48,103 nt of DNA from Chloroflexota bacterium (GTDB taxonomy: Bacteria; Chloroflexota; Dehalococcoidia; Lucifugimonadales; UBA3495), in the NCBI GenBank assembly GCA_028875655.1, contig JAPPCX010000105.1, positions 1-48,103 on the forward strand, in the 5' to 3' direction. The notes beneath the pieces are model-generated. The model saw only the letters and a program-made list of their open reading frames with translations. It did no database searches and was not told the DNA's origin. Made by a program: the position numbers and the translations under genes. Below, piece after piece: positions 41,422 through 48,103 of this stretch (position 1 is the first letter of the stretch; each line of letters begins with the position of its first letter).

Positions 41422-41709
41422 CTAGTTGTCGGCGGCGACGGCCAAGTCGGCGCTGGCAATCTTGGCGGAGATGACTTCCTTCATCTTACGGACGCGAGAG
41501 AGGTCCGGGTAGATGTTGCCTTCGGCCTTCTTGTCAAAGATTTTCTCGCCGTCCAGGAACACTTCCATGATGCCCTGGCCGCGGGGAGAGATGGTAATGG
41601 CAGCGTCTGCGCCGTAGGCGCGGAAAAATTCGTTCGCCATCCACGTGGCGGTAGCGTGGTGCTGTCAAGGCACGCAGTAGGTGATCTCGAGTTGGACCTT
41701 TCCTTCCAT
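41422..41709 (-). CDS. SelW/Rdx-like selenoprotein with CxxU motif (TGA read as selenocysteine)
   Basis: The 95-residue thioredoxin-fold protein begins MEGKVQLEITYCVPU. Cys12 and an in-frame TGA (41665-41667, residue 15) occupy the CxxC/CxxU position of the Rdx/SelW family. After the TGA the family similarity continues without break: WMANEFFRAYGADAAI, GQGIMEVFLDGEKIFDKK, YPDLSRVRKMKEVI. ATG 41709 has GGAG five bases upstream; a start after the TGA (ATG 41640) would lose the redox motif and first strand. A hairpin fitting a bacterial SECIS element lies just after the TGA. The SelW family takes part in redox regulation. Selenocysteine use also needs selA, selB and selC, which are not in this window. 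Confidence 0.8.
41635..41664 (-). promoter_or_regulatory. Putative bacterial SECIS element
   Basis: On the minus strand, 14 bases after the TGA, CGCCA and TGGCG form a stem (41646-41650 with 41635-41639) with loop CGTGGA. The loop has G in its second position and starts 19 bases after the TGA, which matches the general bacterial SECIS model. Confidence 0.55.
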
Positions 41710-41884
41710 GATGTCTCCTCTTGATAGGGGATTTTGGCGGTTGCCTTTGCGCATTTTATCACAAAGTGGCGCGTTTTCCAACCGCACCGCAACGCGCGCG
41801 CACCCGCTTTGCAGACGCATGCGTGTCGGCGCTTGCTGGATTACGTCCTTTGGGGTTCGTTCTTCGACGGGCTGAGGACGATGG

Positions 41885-41907
41885 TTCGACAGGCTCACCA
41901 TGAGCGG
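41885..41907. repeat. TTCGACAGGCTCACCATGAG repeat, copy 1
   Basis: A related copy, with two differences in the core, lies at 42094-42116. It is a short dispersed intergenic repeat. Confidence 0.7.
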
Positions 41908-42093
41908 GTTGGTGGGGTCGGTGTTTCGATGGGCTGGCTCCTTGGGGTTCTGGGTTGGTTGGGCGAGAGGCAGGATTTTTCCGCCAGAGGCGGACCTTTC
42001 GGCGCATCGTTGTCAGCATACGGCCGGTTGGGTACGCAAGCATTTTGGACGGTCGTTCCGTGGGCACAAGACGGTGCTGCGACTGGCTCGTGG

Positions 42094-42116
42094 TTCGACA
42101 AGCGCACCATGAGCGG
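42094..42116. repeat. TTCGACAAGCGCACCATGAG repeat, copy 2
   Basis: A near match of 41885-41907 in the same orientation. Confidence 0.7.
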
Positions 42117-42374
42117 GTCTTCTCGTCCCCCACGCGGGCCCGAACGGTCCCGGTGATCAGTGTGGCCACCGCCGGTGAGGTATTAAACGGACGTGTTGCC
42201 ACCTGAATCGTTTGCGATTTTGAACTGACGGGGTTGGCCGTCGATGCGAAGAAACTGCCTCTCTATGGATGGTGATGAAACGTACGTTTTGCCTAGACAT
42301 GATTAGGATATACGTTCGGTTGGGTGGTTGTCAAGGGGGTGTCGGAAGCAGGGTTTGCGGGATTTGGGGATTTA

Positions 42375-42404
42375 CTGGATTCCCGCCTGCGCGGGAATGA
42401 CGGG
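42375..42404. repeat. Dispersed palindromic repeat, copy 6
   Basis: CTGGATTCCCGC, CTGC, GCGGGAATGACGGG, followed by a partial second GCGGGAATGACGGG at 42410-42423. Confidence 0.8.
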
Positions 42405-42501
42405 TAGGGGCGGGAATGACGGGTTGCGTGGGGCACGAGATCGCCGCGTCGCTACGCTCCTCGCGATGACAAACTGGGTACGCGTGAGGACGGGGGGTGT
42501 G

Positions 42502-42530
42502 TTGACACGGTGTTAACCGGGTGATAGCAT
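42502..42530 (+). promoter_or_regulatory. Promoter of the ilv-leu operon
   Basis: TTGACA (42502-42507), 17 bp, TAGCAT (42525-42530). The -35 lies 16 bp after a CAAACTGGGTACGCGT repeat. Transcription would start near 42537, the beginning of the T-box leader. Confidence 0.65.
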
Positions 42531-42536
42531 TCTTCG

Positions 42537-42812
42537 GGTGATTCGCTGTGATGGGGAGTAGTAGGCGGAGTAAGGTCGCGTAGAGAGCCGACGGTCGGTG
42601 AAAGTCGGTGGACGGAACCGTTGAACTCGCCCCGGAGCGTCTTGGCTGAGATTTCGTTCCACGTAGAGCGGTACGTAGGCCGGGCGGGTCGGCCCCGATA
42701 AAGGCTGTGTACAGAGAGTTTCGAGCTGAGGCTCCGCCGCTGCGGGGCAGGCGCGGAAAAGAAGGGTGGTACCGCGGGAACCAAACCCGTCCCTTCGGGG
42801 TCGGGGCTTTTT
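42537..42812 (+). promoter_or_regulatory. T-box riboswitch leader, leucine specifier CTC
   Basis: The leader has the invariant T-box core GGGTGGTACCGCGG (42764-42777), an upstream stem I region with AGAGAG and GGTGAAAG motifs, and a GAACTCGCC specifier segment. The likely specifier codon CTC lies at 42626-42628. The TGGT in the T-box bulge would pair with the ACCA end of uncharged tRNA-Leu. A terminator follows at 42786-42812. When uncharged tRNA-Leu binds, the antiterminator forms and the branched-chain operon downstream is transcribed. The T-box call is firm; the specifier is read by eye. Confidence 0.9.
42786..42812 (+). terminator. T-box-controlled intrinsic terminator
   Basis: CCCGTCCC, TTCG, GGGTCGGG with one internal mismatch, then GCTTTTT. 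It overlaps the 3' side of the T-box antiterminator region. Confidence 0.88.
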
Positions 42813-42860
42813 AATGTCTCGACGACACTGGATCCCGGCAAGAATCAGGAGAAGTCGACA

Positions 42861-44567
42861 ATGGAAATGACCGGCGCCGAAATAATTTGCGAAAGCCTGC
42901 TGCGCGAAGGCGTGGACACGATATTCGGGCTGCCCGGCGGCGCTGTATTGCCTTTCTACGGCGCGCTTTCCGGCTATCCCCAGCTGCGCCACATCCTGGT
43001 ACGACACGAACAGGCTGCCGCCATGGCCGCCGACGGATACGCCCGGGCGACCGGCAAGGTAGGCGTGTGCTCGGCCACCTCAGGGCCGGGGGCTACAAAC
43101 CTGGTGACCGGGCTGGCGTCAGCGCAGATGGACTCGGTGCCCATCGTGTGCATCACGGGCCAAGTGCCCCGCCCCGCCATCGGCCGGGACGCGTTCCAGG
43201 AAACTGACATCACCGGGATCACGCTGCCGGTGACCAAGCACAACTACCTGGTTATGGACGTGCGGGACATTGCGCCAGTAATCAAGGAAGCGTTCTACAT
43301 CGCCCGCACCGGCCGGCCAGGCCCGGTACTGATCGACGTGCCGAAAGACGTGCTGGCCGGCGACAAGATCGAGTTTGAATGGCCGGAATCGATTGATTTG
43401 CCGGGATACGAGCCGCCCGGAGAGCCGGACCCCCGGCAGATTGCCGCGGCGGCCAACCTGATCAATGAGGCCGAGCGTCCGGTGATTCTGGCCGGCCACG
43501 GGGTGTTGATCTCGCGGGCCTGGGAAGAACTGCGCGCGCTGGCCGAGAAGGCGCAGATTCCCGTCATCACCACGCTGCTGGGCATCGGATCGCTGCCCAC
43601 CGATCACGTGCTGCACATGGGAATGCCCGGGATGCACGGCATGGCGTACGCGAGCCTGGCCATCGACCGGTCGGACCTGGTGATCGCGCTGGGGGCGAGG
43701 TTCGACGACCGGGTTACCGGGCGGCTGTCCGACTTCGCGCCCGGCGCCAAGATCATTCACTTTGACGTTGACCCCAGCGAGTTCAACAAGAACGTGGTCG
43801 CCGACGTTCCGGTTCTGGGAGACCTCAAGGCAGGGTTGCGCGCGCTCATTCAGCGGGTCAACTCCAACGTACACATGGACTGGATCCGGGAGTGCGACCG
43901 ACTGCGCGCCGAGCATCCCTCGCTGTTCATACGCAAGTCCGACGTGCTGCTCCCTCAGCAAGTGCTTAAGGAGCTTTCCGACGAAACCAACGGTGAAAGC
44001 ATCATCGTCACCGGGGTAGGACAGCACCAGATGTGGGCGGCACAGCATTACGGCTACAAGGAGCCGAACTCGCTGATCACGTCGGGCGGCAGCGGAGCCA
44101 TGGGGTTTGAAGTGCCGGCGGCGTTGGGAGCGAAGGTGGGCCGGCCCGACAAGACTGTCTGGTCAATCGCCGGTGACGGCGGGTTCCAGATGACGCTGTG
44201 CGATTTGGCCACCGCCGTGGAAAACAACATAGACGTGAAATACGCCATCCTGAACAACGGCTCGCTGGGGATGGTGCGGCAGTGGCAGGACTTCTTCTAC
44301 GACAAGGATTTTTTCTCCACCATCTACAGCAAGAATCCGGATTTTGTGAAACTGGCAGAGGCATACGGCATTCGCGGCATCCGGGTCACCAAGCAGGAAG
44401 AGGTATCGGGGGCGATACAGGAAGCCATGGAGACGCCGGGGCCGGTGGTGGTGGATTTTGTGGTGAAAGAGGACGAGTTCGTGTTCCCGATGATACCGGC
44501 CGGCGAGTCGGTCCATGAGATGCTGGAAGAGCCGGAGGCCGAGGGGGTCGCCATTGAAACCGCATAA
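42861..44567 (+). CDS. ilvB: Acetolactate synthase, large (catalytic) subunit
   Basis: The 568-residue ThDP enzyme condenses pyruvate with pyruvate or 2-ketobutyrate, the first common step to Val/Leu/Ile. Motifs are MTGAEIICESLLREGVDTIFGLPGGAVLPFY, the catalytic Glu in RHEQAAAMAADGYAR, a central FAD-binding domain (GMHGMAYA, LGARFDDRVTG), and the ThDP motif GDGGFQMTLCDLATAVENNIDVKYAILNN. ATG 42861 follows AGGAG by about nine bases. It is the first gene after the T-box and overlaps ilvH by 14 bp. Confidence 0.96.
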   Translation: MEMTGAEIICESLLREGVDTIFGLPGGAVLPFYGALSGYPQLRHILVRHEQAAAMAADGYARATGKVGVCSATSGPGATNLVTGLASAQMDSVPIVCITGQVPRPAIGRDAFQETDITGITLPVTKHNYLVMDVRDIAPVIKEAFYIARTGRPGPVLIDVPKDVLAGDKIEFEWPESIDLPGYEPPGEPDPRQIAAAANLINEAERPVILAGHGVLISRAWEELRALAEKAQIPVITTLLGIGSLPTDHVLHMGMPGMHGMAYASLAIDRSDLVIALGARFDDRVTGRLSDFAPGAKIIHFDVDPSEFNKNVVADVPVLGDLKAGLRALIQRVNSNVHMDWIRECDRLRAEHPSLFIRKSDVLLPQQVLKELSDETNGESIIVTGVGQHQMWAAQHYGYKEPNSLITSGGSGAMGFEVPAALGAKVGRPDKTVWSIAGDGGFQMTLCDLATAVENNIDVKYAILNNGSLGMVRQWQDFFYDKDFFSTIYSKNPDFVKLAEAYGIRGIRVTKQEEVSGAIQEAMETPGPVVVDFVVKEDEFVFPMIPAGESVHEMLEEPEAEGVAIETA

Positions 44568-45156
44568 CACGCAGCAGCACACCATCGTGGCGCTGGTGCA
44601 CGACCGTCCCGGCGTCCTGGCGCGGATTGCCAGCCTGTTCCGCCGGCGGGGGTTTAACATCGCGAGCCTGGCGGTGGGAGCCAGCGAACAGGCCGGGCTG
44701 TCCCGGCTCACGTTCGTGGTCACCGGCGACCAGTACACCGTTGAGCAGGCGACGGCCCACCTGGACAAGCTCATCGACGTGGTGAAGGTATCCAACATAT
44801 CCAACGAGGACGCGGTGGCGCGGGAGCTGGCGCTGATCAAGGTGCGCGCCACGCCGTCGAACCGCAGCGAAATCCTGGAGATGGCCAACCTGTTTCGGGC
44901 CAAGATCGTTGACGTTGGCGCGCGTTCGCTGGTGGTGGAAATCACCGGCGAGGAGGACAAGATCGACGCGCTGTACGACCTGCTCCGGCCATTTGGGATC
45001 CTGGAGTTGATGCGCACCGGGCGGGTCGCCATGGTTCGCGGCAAGACCGGCGGCCGGGTCAGCGACGACGTGGGCGCGGACGCGATAATCATGGGACGGA
45101 ACGGCATGGCGGCGCAGCTGGCCGGCTCCGTGCCCGGACACTACGAAGGGGTTTAG
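44554..45156 (+). CDS. ilvH: Acetolactate synthase, small (regulatory) subunit
   Basis: The 200-residue subunit carries the N-terminal ACT domain ([34 protein letters not shown]), which mediates valine feedback, and a C-terminal ALS domain (LALIKVRA ... [36 protein letters not shown]). TTG 44554 is the best start: it lies just before the first strand, has a GAGGGGG upstream and overlaps ilvB by 14 bp. The longer frame from 44515 would be mostly within ilvB. The last 35 residues go beyond the usual family length. It is also called ilvN. Confidence 0.92.
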   Translation: MKPHNTQQHTIVALVHDRPGVLARIASLFRRRGFNIASLAVGASEQAGLSRLTFVVTGDQYTVEQATAHLDKLIDVVKVSNISNEDAVARELALIKVRATPSNRSEILEMANLFRAKIVDVGARSLVVEITGEEDKIDALYDLLRPFGILELMRTGRVAMVRGKTGGRVSDDVGADAIIMGRNGMAAQLAGSVPGHYEGV

Positions 45157-45164
45157 TCCGTATC

Positions 45165-45193
45165 CGTCATTCCGGCCTTGAGCCGGAATCCAG
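45165..45193. repeat. Dispersed palindromic repeat variant, copy 7
   Basis: CGTCATTCCGGC, CTTGA, GCCGGAATCCAG, between ilvH and ilvC. Confidence 0.8.
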
Positions 45194-45218
45194 ATACGTA
45201 GTTAGCAGAAACCGTCCC

Positions 45219-45250
45219 CGTCATTCCCGCCTTAGCGGGAATGACGGGGA
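45219..45250. repeat. Dispersed palindromic repeat, copy 8
   Basis: CGTCATTCCCGC, CTTA, GCGGGAATGACGGGGA, 38 bp before the ilvC ATG. Two hairpins in this gap may shape expression of ilvC relative to ilvBH. Confidence 0.8.
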
Positions 45251-45287
45251 AAGCAGGAATGACAGGGATAAAAAAGGACAAAACAGA

Positions 45288-46298
45288 ATGGCAGTTAATA
45301 TCTACACCGAGAAGGACGCCGATCTCTCCGTACTGGACGGCAAGACCGTCGGGATGATTGGCTACGGCAGCCAGGGACACGCCCACGCCCTCAACCTGCA
45401 TGACAGTGGCGTCAAGGTCATGGTCGGCCTGTACGAAGGCAGCGCCAGCCGCCAGGCTGCGCGCGACGCCGGCCTCGAAGTCGGCAGCGTGGCCGAGGTC
45501 GCCAAGGAAGCCGACGTGATGATGGTGGCGATTCCCGACCACGTGCAGAAGGACGTGTACCGGGACGAGATCGAACCCAACCTGGGGCCGGGCAAAGCCC
45601 TCATGTTCGCCCACGGCTTCACCATTCACTACCAATTCGTCGTGCCGCCCCCCACGGTGGACGTGATGATGATCGCGCCCAAGGCTCCCGGCCACCGGAT
45701 GCGCGAGCACTTCGTGGAGCAGGGCATCGGCGTGCCGTGCCTGCTGGCCGTTCACCAGGACGCCACGGGCAACGCGAAGAACATCGGGCTGGCCTACGCC
45801 GCCGGCATCGGCTGCGCCCGCGCCGGCGTCCTGGAAACCACCTTCAAGGACGAGACTGAGAGCGACCTGTTCGGCGAGCAGTCAGTGCTGTGCGGCGGCG
45901 TTACGGCTCTGATCAACCTGGCCTTCGAAACGCTGGTGGAACGCGGCTATCCGCCGGAAATTGCGTACTTCGAGTGCCTGCACGAGCTGAAGATGATCGT
46001 AGACCTGATCCAGCAGGGCGGGTTCAACTACATGCGCTACTCGGTGAGCGACACGGCGGAGTACGGCGACCTGACGCGCGGCACCCGTGTGGTGGACGAC
46101 CACGTGCGCGACAACATGCACCGGGTGCTGGACGACATTCAGAGCGGGTCCTTTGCCCAGGAATGGATGGCGGAATGCGATGAGGGTCGGCACAACTTCC
46201 TGCGCCTGCGCCAGGAAGCGCGCACCAGCCGGATTCACGAGGTGGGCCGGGGGCTGCGGGAGATCATGCCCTGGCTGAACCCGCGGGAGATTGAGTGA
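45288..46298 (+). CDS. ilvC: Ketol-acid reductoisomerase
   Basis: The 336-residue class I enzyme isomerises and reduces acetolactate or acetohydroxybutyrate with NADPH. Motifs are [17 protein letters not shown] (Rossmann), [11 protein letters not shown] (cofactor loop), [33 protein letters not shown] and [17 protein letters not shown] with the metal-binding acidic residues, then [12 protein letters not shown]. The cofactor loop has Tyr where many family members have Arg. ATG 45288 follows AAGGA by about ten bases. Located third in the ilv-leu operon, after two palindromic repeats. Confidence 0.96.
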   Translation: MAVNIYTEKDADLSVLDGKTVGMIGYGSQGHAHALNLHDSGVKVMVGLYEGSASRQAARDAGLEVGSVAEVAKEADVMMVAIPDHVQKDVYRDEIEPNLGPGKALMFAHGFTIHYQFVVPPPTVDVMMIAPKAPGHRMREHFVEQGIGVPCLLAVHQDATGNAKNIGLAYAAGIGCARAGVLETTFKDETESDLFGEQSVLCGGVTALINLAFETLVERGYPPEIAYFECLHELKMIVDLIQQGGFNYMRYSVSDTAEYGDLTRGTRVVDDHVRDNMHRVLDDIQSGSFAQEWMAECDEGRHNFLRLRQEARTSRIHEVGRGLREIMPWLNPREIE

Positions 46299-46321
46299 TT
46301 TAGTACCCTGAGGAGGATACG

Positions 46322-46435
46322 ATGAGCATGGAGGTACTGTGCAGAGCAGTTCACCATCGCAGGCTGGTCTTGGCGGGGCTGGCTGCGGTGGACTGCGTGT
46401 GCCTGCCGCACCTTTCCTCGAAAGCCACGATCTGA
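46322..46435 (+). CDS. Possible small protein or leader peptide between ilvC and leuA
   Basis: A 37-codon frame (MSMEVLCRAVHHRR...) has a strong AGGAGG (46311-46316) five bases before ATG 46322. It has six Leu codons and a Cys-Val-Cys motif, and ends 57 bp before leuA. No domain is recognised. The ribosome-binding site is better than that of many genes here, so translation is plausible; a role in leuA expression is guesswork. Confidence 0.4.
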   Translation: MSMEVLCRAVHHRRLVLAGLAAVDCVCLPHLSSKATI

Positions 46436-46491
46436 CGGTCAACGCCAACGCGCCTCAGACGGCGCACACCCACTGAAGGAAAGGAACCAAA

Positions 46492-48051
46492 ATGGCTGCA
46501 CAAGTAAAGTTTCTGGATACTACCCTGCGCGATGGTGAACAGTCTGCCGGCATCGGCATGACGGTGGACGAAAAGATGCAGATCGCGCGGCAACTGGCGC
46601 GGATGAAGGTTGACATCATCGAGGCGGGTTTCGCCGCCAGCTCCCCCGGCGACTTCGAGGCGGTCTCTCGCATCGCCAACGAAGTGGAGGGGCCGATCAT
46701 CTGCTCGCTGTCCCGCGCCGTCGCCGGCGACGTGGACGCGGCGTGGAACGCCATCAAGGGCGCGGCCAAGCCCCGTATCCACGTGTTCCTGTCATCCTCG
46801 GAAATCCACCAGATGCACCAGTTGAGGAAGGACCGGGAAGACGTGATGACCATGGCCGTGCAGATGGTTTCCCGCGCCAAGTCCTACTGCGATGACGTTG
46901 AGTTCTCGCCCATGGACGCCACCCGCACTAACCGGGAATACCTGTACCGGATGCTGGAAGAGGTCATCAAGGTGGGCGCTACCACCATCAACATCGCCGA
47001 CACGGTGGGTTACGCCATCCCGTCGGACTTCCAGACTATGCTGCTGGACATTCAGCAGAACGTGCCGGGCATCGACGGCGTCACCCTGTCGGTGCACTGC
47101 CACAACGACCTGGGGTTGGCGGTGTCCAACAGCCTGGCGGCCATCGAGGTGGGCGCGCGGCAGGTCGAGGGCTGCATCAACGGCATCGGCGAGCGGGCCG
47201 GCAACGCGTCGCTGGAAGAGATCATCATGGCGCTGGACACGCGCCGGGACCTGTTTGGCGTCGATCTGAACGTGGACACCACGCAGATTTATCCCAGCAG
47301 CCGGCTGGTGAGCCGCATCACGGGCATGAACGTCCAGGCCAACAAGGCCATCGTGGGCGAGAACGCCTTCCGGCACGCTTCCGGCATCCACCAGGACGGG
47401 GTGTTGAAGGACCGCTCCACCTACGAGGTGATGCAGCCGGAGCGGGTCGGGTTGCCGCCGGACGTGCAACTGGTGCTGGGCAAGCTCAGCGGCCGCGCCG
47501 GGTTGCAGGCCCGCCTGGAGACCCTGGGCTACTCACTGGACCGGGAAGAGGTCACCGGGGTCTATCAGAGGTTCCTGGAGCTGGCCGACAAGAAGCCGGA
47601 AATCACCGACCGGGATCTGGAAATTCTGATGGACGAAGAGAACCGCTCCGCGTCGGAGCCAATCTCCTACTCGCTGGAGACCGTCCACTTCACCGGCGGG
47701 GACAAGGACATCCCCACCGCGACCGTGCGGCTGGTCGGGCCGGACGGTGAAACCCGCACTGACGCCTCCACGGGCAACGGCCCGGTGGACGCGGTGTGCC
47801 GCGCCATCGACCGCGTGATCGGCACAACGGCCCGAATCGAGGACTTCCAGGTGCAGGCCGTAACGGAAGGCCGCGACTCGGTGGGTTCGGTCACGATGCG
47901 CGTCGAGAACGCCGGTCGCATCTTCTCCGGACGGGGCGCGAACACTGACATCATCGTCGCCAGCGCCCAGGCATACCTGAGCGCGATGAACCGGATGCTG
48001 GCGGCGGACGAGGAAGCGGCGCTACCGGCGGTTGGGACGACGCCGGACTAG
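46492..48051 (+). CDS. leuA: 2-isopropylmalate synthase
   Basis: The 519-residue enzyme condenses 2-ketoisovalerate with acetyl-CoA, the committed step to leucine. It has FLDTTLRDGEQSAGIGM, the barrel metal site HCHNDLGLAVSNSLAA, GCINGIGERAGNASLEEI and the HASGIHQDGVLKD motif. The C-terminal LeuA allosteric dimer domain (about residues 385-505) includes GNGPVDAVCRAID and GSVTMRVENAG, indicating leucine feedback. ATG 46492 follows AAGGAAAGGA. It is the last complete gene of the T-box operon, which explains the leucine specifier. leuB, leuC and leuD are not seen before the window ends. Confidence 0.96.
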   Translation: MAAQVKFLDTTLRDGEQSAGIGMTVDEKMQIARQLARMKVDIIEAGFAASSPGDFEAVSRIANEVEGPIICSLSRAVAGDVDAAWNAIKGAAKPRIHVFLSSSEIHQMHQLRKDREDVMTMAVQMVSRAKSYCDDVEFSPMDATRTNREYLYRMLEEVIKVGATTINIADTVGYAIPSDFQTMLLDIQQNVPGIDGVTLSVHCHNDLGLAVSNSLAAIEVGARQVEGCINGIGERAGNASLEEIIMALDTRRDLFGVDLNVDTTQIYPSSRLVSRITGMNVQANKAIVGENAFRHASGIHQDGVLKDRSTYEVMQPERVGLPPDVQLVLGKLSGRAGLQARLETLGYSLDREEVTGVYQRFLELADKKPEITDRDLEILMDEENRSASEPISYSLETVHFTGGDKDIPTATVRLVGPDGETRTDASTGNGPVDAVCRAIDRVIGTTARIEDFQVQAVTEGRDSVGSVTMRVENAGRIFSGRGANTDIIVASAQAYLSAMNRMLAADEEAALPAVGTTPD

Positions 48052-48057
48052 GGCCTG

Positions 48058-48087
48058 TTCACACAAACTATGCGGAGATGGTATCAT
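48058..48087 (+). promoter_or_regulatory. Promoter of the gene entering at the right edge, probably leaderless
   Basis: TTCACA (48058-48063), 18 bp, TATCAT (48082-48087). An ATG (48094) starts seven bases later and reads MEI before the window ends. The geometry is that of the transposase and polX promoters. Confidence 0.5.
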
Positions 48088-48103
48088 CCCCACATGGAGA
48101 TTA

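Larger units (their letters stand above)
41710..42501. other. Gene-free, repeat-rich stretch before the ilv leader
   Basis: No convincing gene is seen in about 790 bp. It contains two TTCGACA-type repeats (41885-41907 and 42094-42116), a palindromic repeat (42375-42404) with a partial copy after it, and a CAAACTGGGTACGCGT repeat (42469-42486). Confidence 0.7.

Noticed and set aside
41422-41640. SelW-like gene starting at the ATG after the TGA
   Set aside because: This start lacks a ribosome-binding site and drops the first strand and the CxxU redox motif, whereas ATG 41709 has a strong Shine-Dalgarno sequence and the correct N-terminus.
48051-48070. GGGCCTGTTCACAC at the right edge as the end of another insertion sequence
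   Set aside because: Only one end would be visible and no duplication can be checked. The promoter reading with TATCAT explains the bases at least as well.

Overview
The window is about 48 kb of GC-rich bacterial chromosome. No rRNA is visible, so the taxonomy is inference. Three features point to a Chloroflexota-type bacterium, possibly a SAR202/Dehalococcoidia-like lineage: the mix of luciferase-like flavin oxidoreductases, tandem cytochrome P450s with a one-cluster ferredoxin, and families of short palindromic intergenic repeats. Housekeeping genes (pyk, polX, rpsA, valS, aroE, aroC, glmU, rpoD, dnaG, ilvBHC, leuA) show that this is chromosome, not plasmid or phage.

Layout. 1-4 kb: remnant of a periplasmic substrate-binding protein, a tandemly duplicated membrane sensor protein without an output domain, and an ACMSD-like amidohydrolase. 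4-9.2 kb, mostly minus strand: tRNA-Trp(CCA), pyruvate kinase, a flavin oxidoreductase, an orphan antitoxin-like gene, a GNAT and a metallo-beta-lactamase-fold protein, and the biotin transporter bioY. 9.06-12.81 kb: a 3,028-bp IS1-like transposon carrying a DNA methyltransferase-nuclease fusion, inserted at the seam of a 357-bp tandem duplication of the bioY/polX intergenic region. 12.7-22.4 kb: polX, a coupled gene of unknown function, rpsA, valS, a lipoprotein, aroE and aroC. 22.4-24.9 kb: an accessory patch with a protein built on a duplicated 50-residue motif, a candidate winged-helix nuclease and a zinc-ribbon protein. 24.9-33.4 kb: secondary-metabolism-like oxidoreductases (SDR/DUF2867, flavin oxidoreductase, three P450s, one ferredoxin) with a decayed HicBA-type toxin-antitoxin module between them. 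33.6-41.2 kb: glmU, a CorC/HlyC-family CBS protein, a sortase-fold protein lacking the catalytic residues, and the dnaG-rpoD operon. 41.4-41.7 kb: a small SelW/Rdx-like gene whose in-frame TGA sits exactly at the U of a CxxU motif, so it is probably a selenoprotein. 42.5-48.1 kb: a T-box riboswitch with a CTC (leucine) specifier that controls ilvB-ilvH-ilvC-leuA.

Two promoter styles recur. Extended -10 promoters (TGCTATAAT) stand before the hicB-like gene, glmU and dnaG. Several other genes (transposase, polX, the 22.7-kb gene, and the gene entered at the right edge) have a -10 hexamer 6-7 nt before the ATG and no Shine-Dalgarno sequence, so they are probably transcribed as leaderless mRNAs. 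Start codons were chosen from Shine-Dalgarno sequences or from these -10 positions where possible.
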